Assembly: GCA_018896595.1 (NCBI GenBank)
Contig: JAHIME010000090.1
Coordinates: 1-15,518 of the forward strand
Direction of reading: 5' to 3'
From: Patescibacteria group bacterium
GTDB lineage: Bacteria; Patescibacteriota; Patescibacteriia; Patescibacteriales; VMTK01
DNA length: 15,518 bases
Part shown: one piece after another, positions 7,501-13,464 of the stretch
Layout of the letters: every line of letters starts with the position of its first letter
Position numbering within the stretch: the stretch's first letter is position 1
The notes under the pieces: model-generated
Database searches by the model: none
The model's input: the letters and a program-made list of their open reading frames with translations, nothing else
What the model was told of the DNA's origin: nothing
Program-made: the position numbers and the translations under genes

Positions 7501-9232
7501 GCCCCAGACCTGCCGGCTTTATCCGGAAAGCGATTCGCTCTCCTGCGACTATTACGAGGACTCGGGCAAGCGGCAAAAGGGCTGGCTGGGCTACTGTCTT
7601 GAACACGACCGCTACCCGGGCTCGGACAACGCCTGCGTTTTATGGTGGCCGGTTGACAAGGTTAAGGGTGAAGGCGTTGAAGAAGGCGCGGGGTATTTAG
7701 ATAGATTTCCGTTGTATTATTGCAAACAATTTACAGCAAGAAGATTAGCGTTAGTTGAAAGTAGACAGAGTGTTAATTTTGGTTATGCTGATTCTGGCAG
7801 TGATGAATGTAGTGGCGCTTATTGTAATGGTTGTGGTTGCAGTGGCGCTTGCACTTGTCCGAGTGGTTATTGGTTTCAAAGTGTAGAAGGTTCAAGTAGT
7901 TGGGGCGGTAATCCGAACTGGGTTTATTGCAATGCCAATGCCGGTGAAGTTAGTCCATGCGCGGGTTGGTATTATTATAATGGAGATTTGCAGAATTTTG
8001 GCGGTAATGCAGGCAGTTTTAATGAAGCGAGCTATGGAGCAAAATTATGCGATCTTGACACAGGCGAACTTTTCGCAACTAACGAATTCGGTAATTTAAT
8101 TTACTGCACTAATATAGCGCAAACAGTTACTTCAGTCGGCCAAAATAAATATTGGTCTGGCAGAGTTTATAAAGGAAGTGACTATATTGTGCCACTATTA
8201 AATTATGAATACACTGCGGGATATCAGCCATTTGGTGGAGTGGTTCAGCCTTTCCCTGATAACAATCCTTACGAGTGGGATTCAGTAGTAAATACAGATA
8301 CAGATAAAAACATTCAGCCGCTTTATGTAACAAGTTTTGTTAAGCCGGCAGATTATCTTAATGAAGTTAATGCAGGCAGTCCTTATAGCTGCACAGGGCA
8401 GTGCGGAAAAACAGGGCTTTGTAGTCTCACAAGAAATTTTTGTTATGATTTAAACACTTCAACTTGCGCCAATCCAGTTGCTCCTATTAGTTTTGCTAAT
8501 ACTTTAAGATGTCCAAGTGGAGAGATCTGTCAAACACCATTTCCTGTTTTAGATATAGATACTGGCAAAGAATTAATTAAGAGACTCTTTGCCCAAAGCT
8601 ACGGAACTTGGCAGTGGGACGGAAGCCATTATGTTTCGGTAAGCGGACAGGACTGGAGCGTGCCGGTTAATTTGTGCAATGGCACCGGAATAGCGCCAAG
8701 GCCGGCTTATCCCAATGATTTCTGCGGCATTCTGCCGATTATAAGCAATATTAAAGTCAACAGCGGCGCCGGCGACATAGAGCTGAACAACAACCAGTTT
8801 ATCAATCTGACCTTTAACAGCGATGTTGACAGCCAGCAATTGCCATTGGTTATGTACGCGGTTAATTGGGGCGACAACGAATATACGGTTGTTACCGGCG
8901 TGGAGATGCGCGACCGGCCCAACGCGGATAACCCGCATTCGCTTTACCATTTGTACAGCTATTGGGACCTTAAAGCCAAGCGCGTGGTTAACCAGGCGTT
9001 GTCAGGCGGCGCGAATAGCGTTTACTGCGGGTCGGCCGGCAACAATGCGGTAAATTACAGCGGAATTGACAGTGGCTACGACTGCCCGGCCGCGAGCGCC
9101 TGCTGTATCGTTAAGCCAAGCGCGAAAATTAAGGACAACTGGGGCTGGTGCAATAACGGCGTTAACGGCGCTCCCTGCCCGGCAGGCGGCTACAAGGATT
9201 TCGGGGGATGGATTGTGGTGAGGGAGAAGTGA
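1547..9232 (+). CDS. giant secreted cysteine-rich multidomain protein (2561 aa)
   Basis: The function is unknown; the architecture is that of an exported surface or secreted protein. Residues 1-39 form a signal peptide with probable cleavage after CFA. Residues about 60-330 are a mostly helical, cysteine-poor N-terminal domain that I associate with large Patescibacteria proteins. The rest holds most of roughly 95 cysteines (hand count). The spacing C-x5-G-C, often followed by x-E-F/Y, recurs at 606, 647, 905, 1099, 1306, 1356 and 1514, with a variant at 843. Jelly-roll/CBM4-like domains with N-x-x-F-E/D starts and Y-I-D-N-I/V ends lie at about 665-800, 1118-1255 and 1812-1975; 1530-1645 is a doubtful fourth. 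DDNGNGTID at 1446-1454 resembles a calcium loop. A PKD-like domain (NWGD, then HSLYHLYSY) spans about 2397-2476. The many cysteines suggest disulfides and an extracytoplasmic location. The start is the only one giving a signal peptide. A plausible role is adhesion or host-cell contact, by inference only. Confidence 0.85.
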   Translation: MKNCQEQNKKFEKFNKKISLIVFLIIFTTGLFRVNNCFAQKAGSAFDANSRVTDPITAKYIEIVAPLTNKEIEDAKGINWKVWLNQNGWDMAIEAAKQSAGQAFKTALAIFLNTIAQETAVYLASGDKGQKPMFITEGWGDYLANTADRAAGYFIEDLGKAGIFGTKFNLCEPDLAVKLQITYGLIKWQKPPAPKCTFSKMKQNWEKSLKDPDFLKNFQAMFEPGENDLGIALSLQTSLSEEIEKKANEAELMRKTNQGIKDVTDPISGYIKTPASAVARRMGIVLENAITKEKTYTGTVADAIDLFFNTLIGKLFESWFNKGLVTDFDKYEGWKYDGDYESQAANSGIAGAKERFRTLIEPEFGIRGDYNILSELTSCPDPTKAGPTNCVITDSFRQAVINRLTVGEAMKQGYLNSGGIFGFTADGLEPAYYEGYPYRSMIILRKFRITPVGWEVAAQYIKDFGDKTYNLGDMVACFDSSDDYEGYFAAWCQGLVDPNWVLKAPLNYCKREGAGPEIISERVIGAGESSELSISRKDTYCADEQACIKENDDGSCQLYGYCSEERRKWQFNGNGCEPKYNTCQTFKSKDGKTISYLENTLDYGICNVDNVGCKPYCVDYDFTNSEWSCTNVSVNDKLYLDKNAEECGSEDEGCHEFIRTKAGIGANLLKNSSFEDFTGTIDDGAADTFGFWGNVGQAVSGGYGSTAALKLTANLNKTIAVGPADYSVANDSFTLSFYAKDCAAGDSFNIDGQAVKDLSDSADWQYYAATYIYPSSASGNQVIFNINTASCAVDAVKLERDTTATAYNDYREAGLVYQKLAPDYLNCAGATPPAECDNFARTCAAADVNCELYTSAKERVTVPAKAAALDYCPAECSGYDGYIQSESAFDSLRESYFIPETAKTCDAASAGCDQFTNLDEAAKGGEGIEYYSYLRQCVKPSDPAADCAEFYTWEGSDETGFQLRMHNLQQDGGEPAITEDDSGECDVTIYSLPPTDPAYNPDCREFYGKSGLVFYHLYTRTITCDNNCHPYRRTEKNIDPDLNAATCNAVGSGYANVTNSQFHWDVDLLACYFCKNNGEWSDESQACVYMAIPGQGVKCSGAKNGCREYKGNTGNNIRIISTNDFEGSLQGWAGVGGTTLSLSNEALTAGGNSLYASGGTFSAEKTVGNLVKKDKSYVLSFIAKPSGASQINFKFINGSGETADFGAVALNAGWQLYKINLAALGHNVDAGETLAFTANGNFYIDNIRLTEIIDRWYLIKESWNTPDSCYNDITGVYAGPYYNAGCEQYYDRDKNTHYLRQFSQLCKESVVGCEIMIDTHNSSDYNSQTFNAGDPSQVVVPADGFAYVIYDKTKQCNQSDKGCQRLGSPFQYGNSVLYDDIYLKNDPDKYNEILCQADAVYCGEWTSDDGTVYFKDPGDAVCEWRQKLGQASEAWGWYKKKIKRCDDNGNGTIDAPAEGDVCLDGNDCANGVSCISDENDYGCSVSSYKTLGTGRVAVSQPSIDAGGNYWAGICPAVQSGCSEYIEPVSRFSVSMLFNGDFSQNVDLNAIADGWSAAANGTQDIKLDTNTLYVLMVEGANTAKVNITNNDFYELDANNNLTGPVNQISVVGAVGSRASKRFYARVSVSAKITASNSAPGNNSKVELKQAAVDYQLKQDLDDSSCNGIVNFEEGCVLFNERAQDGSALAGLTWDADLTVNDGNGVVPKAGVAGERDGNILLKVSPDRVCDKWLACRSYIKDEKGNNVCFDIGLCNGVDDNGSCNSFVITNQVNQAYNTLVQNIGNMSGYAKVGYNGSSLEADYYPLGAMEQAGELAGVANGGFEFYGSNKYPIGWTWTGGNWDENVFTVINNPITAQTEGIGYAPEGRSFLKLGSVYSATSEFIDVERNMDYILTAYVNTINLSVGSAAVKIEQFDSNGNSVATNVDVVTLSGGNEWTYQLGNFKTLAAAARIKITLHSQNSAVGNFYFDDVKIRPALNSKASWYTPQTCRLYPESDSLSCDYYEDSGKRQKGWLGYCLEHDRYPGSDNACVLWWPVDKVKGEGVEEGAGYLDRFPLYYCKQFTARRLALVESRQSVNFGYADSGSDECSGAYCNGCGCSGACTCPSGYWFQSVEGSSSWGGNPNWVYCNANAGEVSPCAGWYYYNGDLQNFGGNAGSFNEASYGAKLCDLDTGELFATNEFGNLIYCTNIAQTVTSVGQNKYWSGRVYKGSDYIVPLLNYEYTAGYQPFGGVVQPFPDNNPYEWDSVVNTDTDKNIQPLYVTSFVKPADYLNEVNAGSPYSCTGQCGKTGLCSLTRNFCYDLNTSTCANPVAPISFANTLRCPSGEICQTPFPVLDIDTGKELIKRLFAQSYGTWQWDGSHYVSVSGQDWSVPVNLCNGTGIAPRPAYPNDFCGILPIISNIKVNSGAGDIELNNNQFINLTFNSDVDSQQLPLVMYAVNWGDNEYTVVTGVEMRDRPNADNPHSLYHLYSYWDLKAKRVVNQALSGGANSVYCGSAGNNAVNYSGIDSGYDCPAASACCIVKPSAKIKDNWGWCNNGVNGAPCPAGGYKDFGGWIVVREK
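7700..8585 (+). other. lower-GC patch inside the giant gene
   Basis: Within the open frame (residues about 2052-2346) composition and codon choice change abruptly. Flanks prefer GGC, GCC, AGC and are visibly GC-rich, while this stretch favours GGT, AGT, TTA, AAT and drops to roughly 33-48% G+C in lines I counted. The frame is uninterrupted. It encodes a dense cysteine cluster at 2088-2104 and a tyrosine/glycine-rich segment. This is consistent with a recombined domain from a divergent paralog. Confidence 0.5.
9185..9232 (+). repeat. tail repeat copy 1 (intact 3' end of giant gene)
   Basis: This 48-bp 3' terminus encodes GGYKDFGGWIVVREK and TGA. It matches two downstream orphan copies (41/48 to 13338-13385; 39/48 to 14920-14967, counted by eye). 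The 14-bp core GGATGGATTGTGGT (9206-9219) is identical in all three. Similarity stops at the stop codon on one side and at AGGCGGCTA on the other. Confidence 0.85.
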
Positions 9233-9272
9233 TTATTTAGTTAACGAGTTAACGAATTATGAAAATAACAAA

Positions 9273-10295
9273 ATGATAATATTACTTTGCTTTATTTTTA
9301 TATTCGTTTTATTTCCTATACATAAAGCATCGGCCGTACCGCCTCCTGAAATTGTTAGCAGTTTTAGCGTATTCTTTTCTCAAATTTTAATTTTTATTCC
9401 TATTTTTTTAATAGGTTTTTTGGCAATATTAAAAAAAATATTTAAAATAATTTTTGAATTTACTTTTTTGAAAATATTTATAATCATAATTCTGCTTTCT
9501 TCTTTAACAATTGGAATTTACGTTTTTAACAAAAGAGAAATTAATTCTCAGGCAGAGTTAGCATGTTATATAGAAAATCGAAAAAAAGAAAATAATTTAA
9601 GAAAAGATAGAACGGTAAAAAGTGTTAGTCTAGAAGAGCTAAAAAATTGGCTTAACAATGATAATAAAATTAAAATATTTGACGCACGACTCAAAGAAGA
9701 ATATGAGGCAGGACATTTAAAAGGCGCAGAATATTGGGATAAGAGCTGGGCTAGCCAAGAGAATGAAATACATAAAACGATAGATAAAGATGTAAAAGTT
9801 ATTTTTTATTGCACCGAGGGGGTTCGCAGCAGTCAATTCGCGGCTTTTTTAAATAAATATCATGAACAAACTTATTATTTAGATGATTGGCCGATAATAC
9901 AGGAATATTGGGAAGGTGATATGTATGTTTACAACATTAAATACCCCAAGATATTAAAAGCCGGTAAAGTAAAAAAATATCTTAAAAGAGGGGTAGTTTT
10001 ATTAGATCCAAGAAAAAAAGAGAAATATGCAAAAAATCATATTGAAAATTCTGTTAATATTCCAATAGCAGATTTAAAATTTGGCGAAGCGACTGACTTA
10101 ATAACTGGTATGCAAAACGATAATGGTTTTATTTTAATTTGTTATGATAAAACAGATAATATCGAATGCCAGACGCTATATTATTTAATAAAATATGTTA
10201 AAGGAAATTGCCATGGATGGTTTTTTGAAGTTGAAAAATTAGCCAGTGATAATCTCGGACTGTTTAATTATTCAACAGTCCAAAGTTATGATTAA
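9273..10295 (+). CDS. membrane-anchored tandem rhodanese-domain protein
   Basis: This is a 340-residue protein with two rhodanese-like domains, which typically transfer sulfane sulfur via a persulfide on a loop cysteine. Residues 1-21 look like a signal peptide (cleavage after ASA). Two further hydrophobic helices lie at about 33-54 and 64-85, so the catalytic part (about 110-335) is probably outside the membrane. Domain 1 has FDARLKEEYEAGHLKGA and the active loop C180-TEGVR185, a good CxxGxR loop. Domain 2 (about 225-330) keeps LLDPRKKEKYAKNHIENSVNIP, but its loop reads C290-YDKTDN, lacking the usual Gly-x-Arg, so it may be inactive or structural. The ATG overlaps the stop of a five-codon mini-frame at 9259-9276. 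It is the first gene of the AT-rich cassette, with no clear Shine-Dalgarno sequence. Its 3' end overlaps the next gene by 8 bp. Confidence 0.85.
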   Translation: MIILLCFIFIFVLFPIHKASAVPPPEIVSSFSVFFSQILIFIPIFLIGFLAILKKIFKIIFEFTFLKIFIIIILLSSLTIGIYVFNKREINSQAELACYIENRKKENNLRKDRTVKSVSLEELKNWLNNDNKIKIFDARLKEEYEAGHLKGAEYWDKSWASQENEIHKTIDKDVKVIFYCTEGVRSSQFAAFLNKYHEQTYYLDDWPIIQEYWEGDMYVYNIKYPKILKAGKVKKYLKRGVVLLDPRKKEKYAKNHIENSVNIPIADLKFGEATDLITGMQNDNGFILICYDKTDNIECQTLYYLIKYVKGNCHGWFFEVEKLASDNLGLFNYSTVQSYD

Positions 10296-11376
10296 TAGCA
10301 AATTTTTAAAACAAGAACGCAACAGATTAAAAAATAAATACAACGATAGCAACATACTTTTTCAAAAAAATGATTTATTTGAGACAATACCGCATCCGAC
10401 CCCGTTATCATACGAAATTTTAAAGAAAATTTATTCCAGCCAAGGATCATTAGGAATGGCTTACGATAAGCTCGGCTTTTACTACAATAAAATTTTATGG
10501 GATAAATTAAATTTTATTGAAACTATTTTCGGGAATATAATGATTAATAAAAATCAAGAAAAAATTATTTTTGACTCGTTTTTTAAAAAAAGAATAAATT
10601 ATTTGCTATTGCCGTATTTTATTTATAAAGAGAGAGAAAAGACTTTTAGGATTAAAGAAATAGAAAAAAGCTATAAAAGCGAATTTTATAAAAACATTGC
10701 TGTTGAAATCATTAATTTGCCAAAAACATTAAAGTCAGGCGATATTAACGGTATAAATAGTTTCATCAGTAGATTTATTAATTTATATCAGCATACTTTG
10801 ATTATTAATATTGTTTTTGCGAGTTGCTTAAAAAATTTATCAAAAAAAATTCAGAATAATAATGTAAATTTGATTTTAAGTCAAAATATTAAAAGCATTG
10901 ATAATGAGTGGCAAAAGCATATTAACGGAGATTTATCGCAAATATTAAACGATCAGTCGTTTCGTCTAAAATATGATTTAGAATTGTATTGCGACGAATA
11001 CGTGAGAATAACAGAGGATGTGAAAAGGAAAAAATTTAAAATTAATCTTAATGATTTAGTAAAAAATATTCCATTTTGGCAAAAAGATTTTTATAAAGCG
11101 GAAATTATTAATTTATTGCGATTTAAAGAGATGGCGCAGAATGCCAGACATCTTTTTGCCTATGCGTTTAATAAATTCAGGTTTTGCCTATATCAAATTA
11201 GCAAAAAAATTAATTTAGAAGATAAAAGAGATATTTGTTTTTTAAAAATTAATGAAATTAGCAAAAAGATGGATTATGCGGTAACAAGAAGATTAATTTT
11301 AAAAAGAAAAGAAAAGTATTTTTTATTGCTAAATAAAAAAATAGGTAATAAAATATATTTAAAAGATTTAATTTAA
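10288..11376 (+). CDS. PEP-utilising-enzyme-like central domain protein
   Basis: This 362-residue protein resembles the middle, non-catalytic portion of PEP synthase/PPDK-type and rifampicin-phosphotransferase-like proteins. Near the N-terminus LFETIPHPTPLSYEI (E32, P35, T38-P39) matches the family's N-x-x-E-x-x-P-x-x-x-T-P-L motif, and FLKINEI near residue 325 matches the D-I-x-F-L-x-x-x-E-I motif. It has no ATP-grasp domain before it and no swivel histidine of its own; the swivel domain is the next gene, 4 bp downstream. I chose ATG 10288, which overlaps the rhodanese stop (ATGATTAA), over GTG 10246, which would overlap by 50 bp. It may bind a small-molecule acceptor as the central domain of rifampicin phosphotransferase does; the acceptor is unknown. 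Strongly AT-rich and lysine/asparagine/isoleucine-rich. Confidence 0.65.
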   Translation: MINSKFLKQERNRLKNKYNDSNILFQKNDLFETIPHPTPLSYEILKKIYSSQGSLGMAYDKLGFYYNKILWDKLNFIETIFGNIMINKNQEKIIFDSFFKKRINYLLLPYFIYKEREKTFRIKEIEKSYKSEFYKNIAVEIINLPKTLKSGDINGINSFISRFINLYQHTLIINIVFASCLKNLSKKIQNNNVNLILSQNIKSIDNEWQKHINGDLSQILNDQSFRLKYDLELYCDEYVRITEDVKRKKFKINLNDLVKNIPFWQKDFYKAEIINLLRFKEMAQNARHLFAYAFNKFRFCLYQISKKINLEDKRDICFLKINEISKKMDYAVTRRLILKRKEKYFLLLNKKIGNKIYLKDLI

Positions 11377-11380
11377 ATAA

Positions 11381-11716
11381 ATGGATATAAAATCGATCAA
11401 AGAATTTAAAGGCATTTCAATTTACGGAGGAGAAGTAATAGGAAAAGTTTTAATTTTCAATAATAAAGTTATTAAAATAAATAATAAAGAAAAAATTATT
11501 TTAGTAGTTCCGGCAATTACTCCTGATTTAGTAATATATTTTAACAGCATTAAGGCTTTAATTTCTGAAATAGGAAGCGCGTTATCTCACGGGTCAATTT
11601 TAGCAAGAGAATACGGTCTGCCAACAATAATTTTAGAAAACGCCACTCAGCTATTTAAAGACGAACACCTAATCAAAATGAATGCTTACTTAGGAAAGGT
11701 TAAAATAATTAATTAA
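11381..11716 (+). CDS. stand-alone PEP-utilising-enzyme mobile (phosphohistidine swivel) domain
   Basis: This 111-residue protein is essentially one PEP-utilisers mobile domain. FKGISIYGGEVIGKV opens the fold, VVPAITPDLV forms the central strand, and GSALSHGSILAREYGLPTI carries the catalytic motif, with H70 the expected phosphohistidine. In full-length PEP synthase, PPDK or drug phosphotransferases this domain shuttles phosphate between an ATP-grasp site and an acceptor or PEP site. Here it is a separate polypeptide, 4 bp after the central-domain gene and surely co-expressed with it. The histidine motif is intact, so catalytic competence is plausible, but the phosphate-donating ATP-grasp partner must be encoded elsewhere or be missing. 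Confidence 0.85.
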   Translation: MDIKSIKEFKGISIYGGEVIGKVLIFNNKVIKINNKEKIILVVPAITPDLVIYFNSIKALISEIGSALSHGSILAREYGLPTIILENATQLFKDEHLIKMNAYLGKVKIIN

Positions 11717-11755
11717 TCAAGATTATTCTACACGATATAACAACTGCATGATTTT

Positions 11756-13312
11756 ATGCGACTTAAATTTTTTAGAAGAATAATTGATTTGTTGGAAAAT
11801 TCAAAAGTGCCATTTGGTTATTTTATAGCCAGTTTTTTGTTTATTGTATTTTTAAGAAGTTTTTTAGAAATTTTTTCCAGCTTAGCCCGCTTTGAATTAA
11901 TGCAATTTTATCATTATTGTTTATTTTATATAACAATTGCCTTGTTTTTGACATTATTATTTAAGATAATAATCAAAATAGAATTAGAAAAAATATTTCG
12001 AGTAATTTTACCCACTTTCGTAATTATTTTTGTGCCGCCGATTATAGATTTAATTGTTTGTTTGAAAAAAGCTTGTATTATGACTTATCTTTTGCCGTCT
12101 CCTATCCATAGTGATAATTTGTTATATAGATTTTTTACATTAGGAGGAGAATATAAAATAATCGGGGGAATTACGCCGGGCATAAAAATAGAATTAATTT
12201 TAATAATTATCGGAAGTTTTTTCTACTTTTTAATTAAAAATAAAGGCATAATTAAAAGTTTATTTTTTTCGTTTTTAACTTATAGCATAGTTTTTATTTA
12301 TTTGATTGCGCCTATTTGGTTAAACTATTTTTTAAAGATATTCGGCAAAAGCTTTAATTATAATTTCAATCTTGATTTTGTAAATTTATATTTTTTATTA
12401 ATTGTATTGCTTAGTTCAATTTTGTTTTATTTGTATAATAAAAATTATTTTAAAGCTATAATCGGGGATTTGAGAATTTTAAGATTATTGCATTTTTGGC
12501 TAATGCTTATTTTGGGTATTGTTATCGGCAATGCTTATGTTAACAAGATCGGAGCAGGGTTTAATTTATATAGTTTTATTCCTTTTCCTTTAATAACAGT
12601 TTTAATGGTAATTCTCTTGGCTTGGTTGTATTCAGTAATAACTAATAATATAGAAGATAAAGAAATAGACAAAATCAGTAATCCCACCAGACCGTTAATT
12701 ACAACAATTTCGCTTGATGTTTATAAAAAATTAGCAGCAGTGATATTAATTTTTATTATTGCCAGCTCATTGGCAATTGGATTTGAGGCATTTTTTATAA
12801 TACTAATTTTTATAGGTAATTATTTTCTTTATTCTTTACCGCCCTTTAGATTAAAAAGAATTACATTATTCTCTAAGTTGATAATTTCATTTAATTCATT
12901 GATTTTAATGATTTTAGGTTATATCCTGGGTTATGTTTATATAGACGGCGTTGATATATCTCAAACAATAAGAAGCTTCCCAGATTCATTGATATTATAT
13001 ATATTAGTTTTTTTCACTTTAGCGATTAATTTTATTGATATTAAAGACTACAAAGGAGATAAGGCGGCGGGCATCAAAACATTGCCTGTAATATTAGGAT
13101 TAAAGAAGAGTCAAAAGATAATAGGCCTATTTTTTTTAAGCGCTTATATTGCGGCATATTTCTTTTTTAATTTTCCATTCTTTTTCATTTATATTTTTAT
13201 TATTTTAGGCATAATTCAATTTTTATTAATAAATAGACAAAGATACTCAGAAAAACCAATTTTTATAGTTTATCTTATCACTTTGTTGATAGTTATATTT
13301 TTCAAAAAATAG
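11756..13312 (+). CDS. UbiA-family prenyltransferase with extra N-terminal membrane domain
   Basis: This 518-residue integral membrane protein carries a UbiA fold in its C-terminal half (about 235-518). The first Asp-rich motif is N297-NIEDKEID305, followed by NPTRPL; the second is D428-IKDYKGD435. Both are canonical Mg2+/diphosphate-binding motifs, so an active enzyme transferring a prenyl group to a membrane-embedded acceptor is likely. UbiA enzymes are usually about 280-320 residues; here roughly 230 additional residues with several hydrophobic helices precede the UbiA part, ending in charged loops around 228-240. The acceptor cannot be told from sequence. It lies 39 bp after the swivel-domain gene on the same strand and is probably the last gene of the AT-rich operon. 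No clear Shine-Dalgarno sequence precedes the ATG. Confidence 0.85.
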   Translation: MRLKFFRRIIDLLENSKVPFGYFIASFLFIVFLRSFLEIFSSLARFELMQFYHYCLFYITIALFLTLLFKIIIKIELEKIFRVILPTFVIIFVPPIIDLIVCLKKACIMTYLLPSPIHSDNLLYRFFTLGGEYKIIGGITPGIKIELILIIIGSFFYFLIKNKGIIKSLFFSFLTYSIVFIYLIAPIWLNYFLKIFGKSFNYNFNLDFVNLYFLLIVLLSSILFYLYNKNYFKAIIGDLRILRLLHFWLMLILGIVIGNAYVNKIGAGFNLYSFIPFPLITVLMVILLAWLYSVITNNIEDKEIDKISNPTRPLITTISLDVYKKLAAVILIFIIASSLAIGFEAFFIILIFIGNYFLYSLPPFRLKRITLFSKLIISFNSLILMILGYILGYVYIDGVDISQTIRSFPDSLILYILVFFTLAINFIDIKDYKGDKAAGIKTLPVILGLKKSQKIIGLFFLSAYIAAYFFFNFPFFFIYIFIILGIIQFLLINRQRYSEKPIFIVYLITLLIVIFFKK

Positions 13313-13337
13313 TAAAAATGGTATAATAATATATACA

Positions 13338-13385
13338 GGCGGCTATGAGGATTTCGGGGGATGGATTGTGGTTAAAGAAAAGTAA
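13338..13385 (+). pseudogene. tail repeat copy 2: orphan 3' end of a giant-gene paralog
   Basis: This 48-bp remnant encodes GGYEDFGGWIVVKEK and TAA, matching the C-terminus of the giant protein (41/48 nucleotides). Several differences are synonymous (TAC/TAT, GTG/GTT, GAG/GAA) or conservative (R to K), suggesting descent from a once-translated paralog. The frame runs upstream into unrelated AT-rich sequence just after the prenyltransferase stop and has no start of its own in frame. An extended -10 (TGGTATAAT) lies at 13319-13327. Confidence 0.75.
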
Positions 13386-13404
13386 AATGAAATTATAATT
13401 TGTA

Positions 13405-13434
13405 TTGACAATTAGAATAACAATATGATATAGT
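13405..13434 (+). promoter_or_regulatory. sigma-70-like promoter for the ATPase gene
   Basis: A perfect -35 TTGACA (13405-13410) and TATAGT (13429-13434) are separated by 18 bp. Transcription would start near 13441, leaving about a 24-nt leader to the ATG at 13465. This is the best promoter in the window and separates the ATPase gene from the AT-rich operon. It overlaps the paired 17-bp repeats. Confidence 0.6.
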
Positions 13435-13460
13435 ATAGTTGTTAATTAGAATAACAATAT
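13410..13460. repeat. paired 17-bp direct repeats at the promoter (operator candidate)
   Basis: AATTAGAATAACAATAT occurs at 13410-13426 and 13444-13460, 34 bp start to start, about three helical turns. The first copy fills the -35/-10 spacer and the second covers the early transcribed region. This geometry is typical of a two-site repressor operator, but the repeats could also be a simple duplication. Confidence 0.5.
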
Positions 13461-13464
13461 TTTT

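Noticed and set aside
2970..8950. Other open frames inside the giant gene on both strands
   Set aside because: All are shadows of the continuous 2561-codon frame. None has a start context or recognisable domains.
10246..10290. GTG start for the PEP-utiliser central-domain gene
   Set aside because: It would overlap the rhodanese gene by 50 bp and add 14 residues with no family match. ATG 10288 gives a normal short stop/start overlap.
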